Shown: positions 1 to 6,457, counted from the stretch's first letter. The stretch: DNA of 12,063 bases from Saccharicrinis sp050296935 (GCA_050296935.1 JBNKRV010000102.1:1-12063); one strand, 5' to 3'. Notes: generated by a model from the letters alone, not told the origin. Program-made: numbers and translations.

Positions 1-17
1 AACAACTGATTAAATAT

Positions 18-141
18 TGGCTGTCCGCTAAAATTTGTACTTTTGCCCATGTCTAACTTTTTTGTGTGGTAACTCAAAAGTAGACAAACCGGGTTGGGTA
101 TGAAAATGTTCGACCCGGTTACTTTTTACCGGACACTAGTG
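18..141. repeat. MITE-like palindromic element
   Basis: A noncoding element lies just upstream of the first gene. Its ends are near-perfect inverted repeats: TGTCCGCTAAAA at 22-33 against TGTCCGGTAAAA read on the minus strand from 136 down to 125, 11 of 12 bases matching. The interior holds a GC-rich hairpin (see 87-120). No transposase is encoded in the ~115 bp between the ends, so this would be a non-autonomous element or the fused ends of a deleted insertion sequence. I could not identify a convincing target-site duplication; TGATT occurs on both sides (7-11 and 140-144) but not symmetrically. Confidence 0.5.
87..127 (+). terminator. GC-rich hairpin followed by T-run
   Basis: AACCGGGT (87-94) pairs perfectly with ACCCGGTT (113-120). 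The stem extends by a G-T wobble and a G-C pair, with a loop of about 14 bases, and is followed by ACTTTTT. It could terminate a transcript entering from upstream of the window, or simply be the hairpin core of the palindromic element that contains it. Confidence 0.5.
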
Positions 142-151
142 ATTTTAAAAT

Positions 152-1001
152 ATGCATATACACGATTTTAGGGAACTGGCGAAACAATATAAAGTCATTT
201 TTTTTGATGCCTACGGGGTTTTAAAAACGCATAACGGAATGATGAGTGGCGTGAAAGAAATGCTTGACTTTTTGAAAGATGAGGGGATTGAGTTTTACAT
301 TATTACAAACGATGCATCACGTTCTCCTGAATTACTGGCAAATGCATATCATGATGCTGGAGTGAGCATTATTCAACCTGATAATATGGTTTCATCGGCC
401 ATGATGAGTATGGAGTTTCTGAAGGAGAATATTCATCCGGGATCAACAGTAGCCTATCTTGGTAGAGAAACATCTGAATTTTTTATCCGGGAGGCGGATT
501 TATTACCGGTAAGAGTCGAAAATGTTACTTCACAGGATTATCCGGATATTGAAGCAGTGATGCTTTTTGATGACGGGGGCTATGAATTTCATCCTTGCAT
601 AAATTAAAACATTGAATATTATCAGGGGAACGGATGTTCCTGTAATTGTAGCTAATCCGGATCTGATCTATCCTGTTAGTAACGGGGAAACAGCTATTGC
701 AATAGGTAGTATTGCAAATATGTTTGAAGCTGTGGCGAATCGGAAATTTTTCAGATTTGGGAAGCCGGATGTAAATGTATTTGAATATGCATTTAAAAAA
801 ATTAATAAAAACCGTACAATTTCAAAAAGAGAGATTTTAATGGTTGGAGATACTTTGGATACAGATATTTTCGGGGGGAATAATTTTGGTTGTGATACAG
901 CCCTTGTATTGTCAGGAAGTACTCTGAAAAAACAAGCAAAAAATTTAATTCAGGATAAGGGAATTCATCCTGATTATATATGTAATTCAGTTGTAAATTA
1001 A
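152..1001 (+). pseudogene. HAD superfamily class IIA phosphatase-like protein, frameshifted
   Basis: Two reading frames together encode one HAD class IIA (NagD-like) hydrolase. The first, 152-607, starts at an ATG and carries motif I DAYGVL (D19 as nucleophile; Y21 sits where most phosphatases have the second Asp) and motif II with T52 in ITNDAS. The second continues from about 606 to 1001 with the motif III lysine in FGKPD and motif IV GDTLDTD. Dropping one T at 604-605 joins them into a 282-residue protein reading HPCINKTLNII across the junction, a normal length for the family. The substrate is unknown; relatives dephosphorylate sugar or nucleotide phosphates. The cytoplasmic product is lost unless the extra base is a sequencing error. 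The PLD-like gene begins 10 bp downstream, suggesting one transcript. Confidence 0.85.
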
Positions 1002-1011
1002 AGCTATTGGT

Positions 1012-1668
1012 TTGAAAAACATCGTTGATCATTTTCGTTTGTTTATTGAGGATAAAACATTCGTTCTTAAAAATAGAGATATCATTCAACAGCTTTCTGA
1101 TTTAACTCATTCCGGAAGAAAAGAATTGAGGGATAGATTATTGAAGGAGTCATTATCTATTGAGGATAGTAAGCATTTAATTAATTGGTTAAAAGGTTGT
1201 TTCGAAAATATTGATAGATATTCCTTTAGAGTTCACAAGGTGTTGTTTAGTCCGGGAACAGAAATTGGCGATACATTGAAAGAGTTGCTCAGAAATGCTG
1301 AAAAATCAGTGAAGCTATGTGTGTTTTCTATCACAGATAACCGGTTAGCGCATGAAATTATTCATTGTCACCAGAGGGGACTGGAGGTAGAAATTATCAC
1401 TGATGATCGAAAAATATTTGATAAAGGTTCGGAAATTCAGAGTTTAAAAAGTAAAGGTATAGATGTGAAAATTGATCATTCTCAATATCATATGCATAAT
1501 AAATTTGGTATTGTTGACAATAGAATTGTCTTTAGTGGGAGTTTTAACTGGACTTATACGGCATCAAAGCATAATCAGGAAAATTTGATTGTAACAACTA
1601 ATAGTTCTATTGTAGAACAGTTTTCAGATGAATTTACCAGATTGTGGAATGAGATGTATGTTTTATGA
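1012..1668 (+). CDS. Phospholipase D-like (single HKD) domain protein
   Basis: This is a 218-residue protein of the phospholipase D/nuclease superfamily. The catalytic HxKxxxxD motif is H162-N-K164-F-G-I-V-D169, followed by the usual GSFNWT (176-181) and E190-N191. Only one HKD motif is present, so it would act as a homodimer like the Nuc/MitoPLD endonuclease group, cutting nucleic acid or a phosphodiester lipid. Residues 1-73 form a separate, probably helical N-terminal part that I do not recognise. There is no signal peptide. No ATG exists before codon 161, so initiation must use TTG at 1012 or another non-AUG codon (the frame is open back to 997). It follows the broken HAD gene by 10 bp, likely in one operon. 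The family is clear; the substrate is not. Confidence 0.8.
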   Translation: MKNIVDHFRLFIEDKTFVLKNRDIIQQLSDLTHSGRKELRDRLLKESLSIEDSKHLINWLKGCFENIDRYSFRVHKVLFSPGTEIGDTLKELLRNAEKSVKLCVFSITDNRLAHEIIHCHQRGLEVEIITDDRKIFDKGSEIQSLKSKGIDVKIDHSQYHMHNKFGIVDNRIVFSGSFNWTYTASKHNQENLIVTTNSSIVEQFSDEFTRLWNEMYVL

Positions 1669-1756
1669 TAGCTATGAATTGTTAATCCTTTAATAGGGAA
1701 TGCATACTTAAATTGAAAAAAACGATGGATCCCGTGTTCCTGTATTCATCTAATAC

Positions 1757-1764
1757 TATCTTTA
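1757..1764 (+). promoter_or_regulatory. Candidate -7 box for the CvfB-like gene
   Basis: TATCTTTA matches the Bacteroidota -7 consensus TAnnTTTG at all but the last base, and lies 20 bp before the ATG at 1784, giving a very short leader. No convincing -33 TTTG element is seen, so this is tentative. Confidence 0.35.
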
Positions 1765-1783
1765 CGCAATAAATATTAAAAGC

Positions 1784-2620
1784 ATGGCAGAAATAGGCAA
1801 ATACAATATATTAAAAGTAGTTAAGGATTTAGATTTTGGATTATACCTTGATGGAGGTGAGGAGTTGGGAGAAATACTTTTACCCCGGCGATATGTTCCT
1901 GTGAATTGTACAGTAGATGATGAATTAGAGGTTTTTATTTATCTGGATTCAGAAGATCGATTAATAGCAACAACAGAAATGCCTGATGCTATAGTAGGTG
2001 AATTTGCTTGTTTAACTGCCGTTGAGGTAGGAAAAGTAGGTGCATTTTTAGATTGGGGATTACCAAAAGATTTGTTGGTTCCTTTTCGGGAGCAAAAAGT
2101 AGATATTGAAAAAGGAAAAAATTATGTAGTTTATGTTTATTTGGATGATGAAAGCAGAAGGATTGCAGCTACATCAAAAATTGAAAAATATTTAGACAAT
2201 CTGCCACCTGAATATGAGGAGGGGCAGGAGGTGGACTTAATGATATATGGTGAGTCAGACCTGGGTTACAAAGCTATTGTTAATAATACACATACAGGTA
2301 TTTTATATGCAAACGAGGTATTTCGAAAATTAAATAGGGGAGAGAAAGTAAAGGGGTATATAAAAAAAGTTAGGGAGGATGACAAAATAGACCTGATGCT
2401 TGATAAACCAGGTTATAAAAAGGTGGATAGTATTGCGCAATCAATTCTGGATAAGCTTAATGATTTAAATGGATTTTTGGATTTAACGGATAAGAGTCCG
2501 GCAGATGAAATATCCCGAAGATTAGGAATCAGTAAAAAGAATTTTAAGAAAGCTGTTGGCTCACTTTACAAGCAAAGGATGATTACGATTGAAGATAAGG
2601 GAATCAGATTGGTAAAGTAG
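1784..2620 (+). CDS. CvfB-like S1 RNA-binding protein
   Basis: This 278-residue cytoplasmic protein matches the CvfB/YitL family (conserved virulence factor B) in length and layout. It has three S1-like beta-barrel modules at roughly residues 1-63, 70-132 (with VGAFLDWGL, the typical S1 core) and 145-207 (ending DDKIDLML), and a C-terminal winged helix at 213-278 (SPADEISRRLGISKKNFKKA). Staphylococcal CvfB binds RNA and affects virulence gene expression; in Bacteroidota the role is unknown, probably in RNA metabolism or translation. The ATG at 1784 is preceded by AAATATTAAAAGC with no Shine-Dalgarno, normal for this phylum. It is a single-gene unit, with a promoter-like box at 1757 and a dyad after the stop at 2656-2684. 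Confidence 0.88.
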   Translation: MAEIGKYNILKVVKDLDFGLYLDGGEELGEILLPRRYVPVNCTVDDELEVFIYLDSEDRLIATTEMPDAIVGEFACLTAVEVGKVGAFLDWGLPKDLLVPFREQKVDIEKGKNYVVYVYLDDESRRIAATSKIEKYLDNLPPEYEEGQEVDLMIYGESDLGYKAIVNNTHTGILYANEVFRKLNRGEKVKGYIKKVREDDKIDLMLDKPGYKKVDSIAQSILDKLNDLNGFLDLTDKSPADEISRRLGISKKNFKKAVGSLYKQRMITIEDKGIRLVK

Positions 2621-2655
2621 TTCCCCGTTTTTTATTAAGAATGTACAGATGTATA

Positions 2656-2684
2656 AAATTTACCAGATACGTGTAGGTAAATTT
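2656..2684. promoter_or_regulatory. Perfect 9-bp dyad after the CvfB-like gene
   Basis: AAATTTACC (2656-2664) and GGTAAATTT (2676-2684) form a perfect stem with an 11-base loop. No T-run follows, so it is a weak terminator at best. It ends 9 bp before the promoter-like box at 2694, so it could instead be an operator or a leader element for the lipoprotein downstream. Confidence 0.4.
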
Positions 2685-2693
2685 ATTATTACT

Positions 2694-2701
2694 TATATTT
2701 G
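2694..2701 (+). promoter_or_regulatory. Candidate -7 box for the 2830 lipoprotein
   Basis: TATATTTG fits the Bacteroidota -7 consensus TAnnTTTG exactly. A -33 TTTG is not evident at the expected distance. If used, it gives a leader of roughly 120 bases before the ATG at 2830. Confidence 0.4.
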
Positions 2702-2829
2702 CATGGTTTGTTTTAATTTGTGAGATTAACTTAGCCAATTGTATACTGTTTATCGATCTGTTTTCTGCGTTTTACGAAATTCAGATCTTTAGAAACTTAA
2801 ATTATATTTTTAAAAATTAAACTATATTT

Positions 2830-3222
2830 ATGAAAACAAAAATCTCAATTGTATTATTATTAATTTCAATTTTATATGTGTCTTGTTCTGAAGATTCAGG
2901 TACAGAATCGCCATCTGAAATTCAGTCCATTGACATTACAGTTTCTGAAATTACAAGTTCGTCTGTTATTATCACGTTTCCTGAAGTAGAAAAAGCACAT
3001 AATTATACACTAAAACTTTATGATGTTGATGGTGAATGGGTGGATGTGGATTCCATTCTTGACATGGAAGTGGTTGACGGAGTAGCTACAAGTGATGGTT
3101 TTGACGATTTAAATTCCGATACCGAATATAAAGTGGTGGTAGAAGTTACAAGAAACGTATTAGGTGAAGGTATTATAACCTTAGCGCAAGACTCAATAAA
3201 TTTCAGAACATTAGTTCAGTAG
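2830..3222 (+). CDS. Small lipoprotein with fibronectin III-like domain
   Basis: This is a 130-residue predicted lipoprotein. Residues 2-18 form a lysine-led hydrophobic signal peptide ending in the lipobox YVSC, with C19 as the lipidated residue. The mature part starts SEDSGTESPSE, an acidic serine-rich linker of the kind seen on Bacteroidota outer-membrane lipoproteins. Residues about 33-128 look like one fibronectin type III/Ig-like beta sandwich: ITSSSVIITFPEVEKAHNYT early, LNSDTEYKVVVEVT in the middle, and a closing INFRTL strand. That is a binding or structural module with no catalytic signature. It is alone between a promoter-like box and the strong hairpin at 3253. The partner is unknown. 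Confidence 0.8.
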   Translation: MKTKISIVLLLISILYVSCSEDSGTESPSEIQSIDITVSEITSSSVIITFPEVEKAHNYTLKLYDVDGEWVDVDSILDMEVVDGVATSDGFDDLNSDTEYKVVVEVTRNVLGEGIITLAQDSINFRTLVQ

Positions 3223-3252
3223 TTATCACTATAGAATTTATATCATACAAAG

Positions 3253-3289
3253 AGGGGTTGTATCTTAATTAAATGATGCAACCCCTTTT
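3253..3289 (+). terminator. Terminator of the 2830 lipoprotein gene
   Basis: AGGGGTTG (3253-3260) pairs with CAACCCCT (3279-3286). The stem continues TATC/GATG with one wobble to 12 pairs around a 10-base AT-rich loop and is followed by TTTT. It sits 30 bp after the stop codon. Confidence 0.88.
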
Positions 3290-3415
3290 AAATGCAATTT
3301 CATTTTGTGTAACAATAATTTAGATTGTTCTTTTTAGATTTTCAGGATAAAAAGATTAATAATTATTGAAGAATAGAGGACGATATAAGATTTTGGATTT
3401 ACCTCGTTAATTAAT

Positions 3416-3567
3416 GTACGTCTATAAAGTCCAACTACTGCGTTGTTGCTCAAAATTCCTCATATACGCTGGTATACTGCGGTTTGAATTTTTCACACGC
3501 CTAGTATTTTTCACACGCCTAGTATTTAAACTTAATACTCCAAGCACCTGACTTTATGGACAGGCAC
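3416..3567. mobile_element. MITE-like element with flanking 8-bp direct repeat
   Basis: The element is about 152 bp. The left end GTAC-GTCTATAAAGTC (core 3420-3431) is the inverse of the right end GACTTTATGGAC-AGGCAC (core 3550-3561); the 12-base cores differ at one position. TAATTAAT lies immediately outside both ends (3408-3415 and 3568-3575), as expected for a target-site duplication, although this AT-rich palindrome could recur by chance. The interior (ACTACTGCGTTGTTGCTC, then TATACTGCGG) is noticeably richer in GC than the flanks and encodes nothing. No transposase is present, so it would be mobilised in trans. Confidence 0.6.
3489..3524 (+). repeat. Perfect 18-bp tandem duplication
   Basis: TTTTTCACACGCCTAGTA occurs twice with no spacer (3489-3506 and 3507-3524), and TTT follows the second copy. 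It lies inside the MITE-like element, near its right end, and looks like a recent slippage or duplication event. Confidence 0.85.
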
Positions 3568-3901
3568 TAATTAATTTTTTATATTTATTAAGGTAATTAA
3601 TATTGATTAAAAAACGTATTTTAGAGAAAAGTATAAAATGTTTCTAACTCAATTAATTCATGATATGAAAGCGAAAAATTTATATTATTTTTAAAATGAT
3701 TGATTGAAAATGTGTCCGTAAAACTGTGAATGAATCATTTTTTTTGATAAAATTTGTAGTAGCAATAACCTATAGTAAAATTATTAAATTTCTATAATCA
3801 AAATCATATTGTGAATGTAAAATTGTTAGCTGTAACATAACAATTACGATCAACACACTGAACGAATACAGGATTTACTATATGATTAAAACTTTTAAAA
3901 A

Positions 3902-4696
3902 ATGAAATATATATTAGTTCTTTTATTGTCTGTAACTTTAGGACTTACAAGTTGTGATTTTTTTGGCTCATCGAATTCCGGAAAAAATAGTGACGCGAAT
4001 GAAGTAAATGCTGATGGAATATTTTATCGCAAGCAGCATTATTATAATGATCCTTCGGCACCTGTTGAATGGAAGGTGAGTTTAAAGAAGAATGAAGATG
4101 GTGAAACAGTGCGACAGGGTGTAAGTATTCGTTATTCAAAATCAGGTAAAGTTTATGAGGAAGTAAATTATGAAAATAATTTGAAACAAGGTACACGTTT
4201 AACTTATCATGGTAATGGAAAAGTCTGGAAAGAGCAAGTTTACAATAATGGTAAGTTGGATGGTATTTGTAAAAGGTATGATCGTGAAGGACGAATCACA
4301 GCAGAGTATCCATATAAAAATGGTTATCCTGGGATTGGATTAAAAGAATATACAAATCTGGGAGTTGAAAGAGAAATGCCTAAGCTGCACATTCAGAAAA
4401 TAGATCAGGTCAGAACTGCAAATAAGTATAAATTGAAATTATCCTTAACAGGTGAAAACTTAAACAGAATCAAATCTGTAAAGTATTATAATGGTGATTT
4501 AATTGAAGGTAAATATTTTCATAAAAATATGATAGAAGCAAAGCCAACTTCTGCAAAAACAGGGGAACTTAGTTTTGGAGTTCCCAACGGATATGTTTTA
4601 AATAAGACCTTTAATGTAGTTGCGGTTGCCATTACGACAGATGGTTTGAAACTGATTTTACAGGATAAAGTTAGCATTTCGGTAAGAGGAGTGTAA
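3902..4696 (+). CDS. Lipoprotein with MORN-like (YwqK-type) repeats
   Basis: This is a 264-residue predicted lipoprotein. The signal peptide (MKYILVLLLSVTLGL) ends in lipobox LTSC with C18 lipidated. After a polar linker, residues about 70-155 carry several MORN-like repeats of the YwqK type with the G-x-x-x-x-x-Y-x-x-x-G-K beat: KQGTRLTYHGNGKVWKE, LDGICKRYDREGRITAE, and YPGIGLKEYTNLGVERE. Residues about 160-264 are predicted beta strands without a family I can name. Such repeats form an extended beta surface, probably for protein or polysaccharide contact at the cell envelope. Databases often label these 'antitoxin YwqK', but no toxin gene is adjacent and I do not infer one. It is a single transcription unit ending at the hairpin at 4725. 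Confidence 0.82.
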   Translation: MKYILVLLLSVTLGLTSCDFFGSSNSGKNSDANEVNADGIFYRKQHYYNDPSAPVEWKVSLKKNEDGETVRQGVSIRYSKSGKVYEEVNYENNLKQGTRLTYHGNGKVWKEQVYNNGKLDGICKRYDREGRITAEYPYKNGYPGIGLKEYTNLGVEREMPKLHIQKIDQVRTANKYKLKLSLTGENLNRIKSVKYYNGDLIEGKYFHKNMIEAKPTSAKTGELSFGVPNGYVLNKTFNVVAVAITTDGLKLILQDKVSISVRGV

Positions 4697-4724
4697 TTTA
4701 TTCTTATCATTAATAAAATATATA

Positions 4725-4767
4725 AAAAGCATTTTGGATTGATTTCTAATCTAAAATGCTTTTTTTT
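4725..4767 (+). terminator. Terminator of the MORN-repeat lipoprotein gene
   Basis: AAAAGCATTTTGGATT (4725-4740) pairs with AATCTAAAATGCTTTT (4748-4763), 16 pairs with one wobble and a 7-base loop, running into a tract of eight Ts. This is a textbook intrinsic terminator, about 30 bp after the stop. Confidence 0.92.
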
Positions 4768-4815
4768 GTATAAAATATTTCTTCAATTCAATCGGATTTA
4801 TCCCAATGAGAATAC

Positions 4816-5436
4816 CTGAAACTGGATTTATACGCTTTAATTGTTTTGTTCTTATATAGTTGTGCCTCAACTTCGGTAACATCAGTTCCTGTTAAAAAGT
4901 TAAATACAACACTATCTTCAATTTTGGTGATTTGTATACAAGAACCTGGCAGTATAGGTAGATTTAATGAAGAAAACTATAATCGATACATTCGTAAAGA
5001 ATTTAATCATATTGATAATCGTGAAGCTACTGAAAACCTTGAAGTCCTGTTAAAACGTACAATGATGACTAATGGTTTTCCCAGAATAGTTGGTGCTAAT
5101 GAAGTATTTGAATCAAATCTGGATTATTCCTATCAATCATTTAAAGATATCATGAATAAAAGTGGGTGTCAGTCCGTACTGTTGATTAATACAACAGACC
5201 TTTGGCAATCTGCAAAAATTACTACTTCTCATCAGAATAATATATCCATTACAGAATATGCAGGAGAGCAAAATTCTAATAATTTTGTATACTTATATGA
5301 TTTAATAAACTCTACGGAATACATTTGGTTAGGTAAAATAGATGTACGTGGATTTTATTCAGGTTATAAAACTTTAAATAATCACCTGGCCAGAAAAATA
5401 TCTAGAATATTGATAAAAGAAGGGTATGTTCAGTAG
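4816..5436 (+). CDS. Lipoprotein of unknown function, unclear start
   Basis: About 206 residues if read from CTG at 4816. The start is uncertain: the frame contains no early ATG, and TTG at 4846 would cut the signal peptide to five residues before the cysteine. From 4816 the protein opens MKLDLYALIVLFLYSC, a good lipoprotein signal with lipobox LYSC. An ATG at 4806 is one frame off; removing one C at 4814-4815 would give MRILKLDLYALIVLF and an intact signal, so a one-base insertion is possible. The mature domain (SILVICIQEPGSIGRF, then an alpha/beta pattern, QSVLLINTTDLWQ, YLYDLINSTEYIWLGKIDVR, and a helix ending ISRILIKEGYV) resembles small envelope lipoproteins common in Bacteroidota, but I cannot name the family. 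It converges on the kinase fragment 27 bp downstream. Confidence 0.6.
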   Translation: MKLDLYALIVLFLYSCASTSVTSVPVKKLNTTLSSILVICIQEPGSIGRFNEENYNRYIRKEFNHIDNREATENLEVLLKRTMMTNGFPRIVGANEVFESNLDYSYQSFKDIMNKSGCQSVLLINTTDLWQSAKITTSHQNNISITEYAGEQNSNNFVYLYDLINSTEYIWLGKIDVRGFYSGYKTLNNHLARKISRILIKEGYVQ

Positions 5437-5463
5437 TTATATCGTTTTTTATATTTGAAGGTG

Positions 5464-5781
5464 CTATTTCGCTATATACAATTCAGAATTCCCACCGTTT
5501 CCATTTTCTGATTGAACAGATGTTTTTCCTCCCAGACTCTCAATGAGAGATTTTACTATGGCTATGCCAATTCCGGTACCTTGAAATCCATTGGTGTCTA
5601 TATTACTGGTAGAGGTAAGAAAATCACAAATTTTTGTTTGATCTTTAATGTTAATACCAGGATTATTGTTTTTGATGTTTACTTTAATCCAATCATTTCC
5701 TTCTACAATATGAATCCGGATTTTGGCGGGTTCTTTGTCAATATAGATATTCCGTTGATGTTGACCCCTTGGATTTTTCAT
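5464..5781 (-). pseudogene. Histidine kinase ATPase-domain fragment
   Basis: This 105-codon frame is the C-terminal two thirds of a GHKL (HATPase_c) domain of a sensor histidine kinase. Visible are a G1-like box NNNPGI (38-43, with Asn in place of the adenine-binding Asp), an F-box region (ICDFLTSTSN), the G2 box GTGIGIAIVK (68-77) and the end strand NSELYIAK. The sensor, the phospho-accepting His helix and the N-box are missing. In the same frame just upstream (5782-5823) the codons for LINN and ALYR occur, separated by 18 bp that contain two stops, which looks like an eroded N-box. No response regulator is nearby. I read it as a relic, without kinase activity on its own. Confidence 0.75.
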
Positions 5782-6147
5782 TCTATATAATGCTTAAGTT
5801 AGTTGCTACGTGTTATTAATCAGCCAATTCACTAATATTCACACTTATTCTATAATGATTTTTTATTTGAAGATTACGGTCTCAGTAAGTGAAAAATTGG
5901 AATTCCATATAAAAAAACATAAAAAATGTTAACGGATGAGATTGCAGTTCTTTTAAATGTTTGTAGTTTTGTAAGGTGCAGGATAATAGCTGTATAGGTG
6001 TAAATATTACGATTTTTATTGTTCCCGTTATGTTATTTGTCAGGAAGAAAAATGTTAAAATCGAAAATAAAATTAACAAAAATATACACAATTAAGAATA
6101 AATTAATACTTTTACTTGCGAGGATCTAATAATTAACATTAAAAAGT
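5782..6147. other. Noncoding interval, possible eroded kinase sequence
   Basis: AT-rich, with no open frame of credible composition on either strand. The first ~60 bp retain possible minus-strand kinase N-box codons. The end, 6100-6125 (AATACTTTTACTTGCGAGG), has the TTTTACTTGC look of a Bacteroidota promoter region but not an exact TAnnTTTG, and it would serve the small gene at 6148. Confidence 0.5.
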
Positions 6148-6264
6148 ATGCTTATGACTAGTGTAATTGGTATTGTTATTGTGATAGCAGGAATAATAAT
6201 TGTAAGGAGAGAGAGAATTAGATTGATTAAGAAATTACATGTTCTGCAAGAAAACAGTTATTGA
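6148..6264 (+). CDS. Small single-span membrane protein (38 residues)
   Basis: A short frame from ATG at 6148 to TGA at 6262 encodes a 38-residue protein. MLMTSVIGIVIVIAGIIIV (1-19) is an uninterrupted transmembrane helix, followed at once by a strongly basic stretch RRERIRLIKK (20-29) and a polar tail HVLQENSY. The hydrophobic-then-positive order predicts an N-out, C-in inner-membrane anchor. It stands alone between an AT-rich upstream region with a weak promoter-like TTTTACTTGC and a very strong terminator 50 bp after the stop, which is the layout of a real monocistronic gene. An in-frame second ATG at codon 3 could also start it. The function is unknown: it could be a regulator of a membrane complex or a type I toxin-like peptide, but no antisense RNA signal is clear. 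Confidence 0.6.
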   Translation: MLMTSVIGIVIVIAGIIIVRRERIRLIKKLHVLQENSY

Positions 6265-6313
6265 AAATCTAAAGAACCTTGAACTAAGTTTGATAATTGA
6301 AATTTTAATAATG

Positions 6314-6357
6314 AAAAAGGATTAATTCTGATTATAATCAGGATTGATCCTTTTTCT
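6314..6357 (+). terminator. Strong terminator after the 38-residue gene
   Basis: AAAAAGGATTAATTCTGATT (6314-6333) pairs with AATCAGGATTGATCCTTTTT (6336-6355) through its whole length, with two wobbles, closing in the palindrome GATTATAATC. The right arm ends in five Ts followed by CTATTTC. The symmetric A and T tracts would allow it to work in both directions. Confidence 0.9.
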
Positions 6358-6372
6358 ATTTCATTTGGTTTC

Positions 6373-6402
6373 TTAAATCCGGATTAATGCATTATTAATT
6401 TG
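6373..6402. repeat. Solo copy resembling an end of the 11637-11826 element
   Basis: TTAAATCCGGATTAATGCAT followed by TATTAATTTG is close to the left end of the element at 11637 (TTTAACCCGGATTATGTATT followed by AGAAATTTTG), with only scattered changes and a one-base gap. No partner end is visible nearby, so it may be a remnant left by deletion or an unrelated AT-rich match. Confidence 0.35.
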
Positions 6403-6427
6403 TTATGGATATCTTTTAAATAAAGAA

Positions 6428-6457
6428 AGGCTACCCCATTGATATCAAGGATAGCCT
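6428..6457 (-). terminator. Terminator of the 6497-7156 minus-strand gene
   Basis: On the minus strand AGGCTATCC (6457-6449) pairs with GGGTAGCCT (6436-6428), nine pairs with a T-G wobble, then TTCTTTATTT follows. The hairpin is complete only on the minus strand because the wobble becomes a C-A mismatch on the plus strand. It sits 40 bp after the stop. Confidence 0.75.

Larger units (their letters stand above)
3223..3901. other. Noncoding interval with terminator and mobile-element traces
   Basis: These 679 bp hold no credible gene. They contain the terminator at 3253, the MITE-like element at 3416-3567, and TGTCCGTAAAACTGTG at 3713-3728, which resembles the end of an insertion sequence. The rest is very AT-rich with scattered stops in all frames. 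Confidence 0.7.

Noticed and set aside
600..612. Programmed +1 frameshifting in the HAD gene
   Set aside because: The AAT-TAA site would require a poor +1 re-pairing and no stimulatory element is visible; mutation or sequencing error is simpler.
802..1089. Minus-strand frame of 95 codons
   Set aside because: It overlaps the HAD and PLD coding sequence, has random AT-rich composition, and shows no family motif; a shadow of the real genes.
1012..1668. Defence nuclease system around the PLD-like protein
   Set aside because: No helicase, ATPase or other defence partner in the neighbourhood; only a broken HAD gene and a housekeeping RNA-binding gene.
3420..3561. CRISPR array suggested by the tandem repeat
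   Set aside because: Only two 18-bp units with no spacer between them; it is a direct duplication inside a MITE-like element.
3902..4696. Toxin-antitoxin system suggested by YwqK-type repeats
   Set aside because: The protein is a lipoprotein with MORN-like repeats and no adjacent toxin gene; the database label is not evidence of a TA system.
5512..5790. Plus-strand frame of 92 codons
   Set aside because: Lies antisense to the histidine kinase fragment, whose motifs (GTGIGIAIVK, NNNPGI) are unmistakable.
5882..6091. Minus-strand frame of 69 codons rich in Phe and Leu
   Set aside because: Its composition is what poly-T DNA gives; no start context, terminator or conserved pattern.
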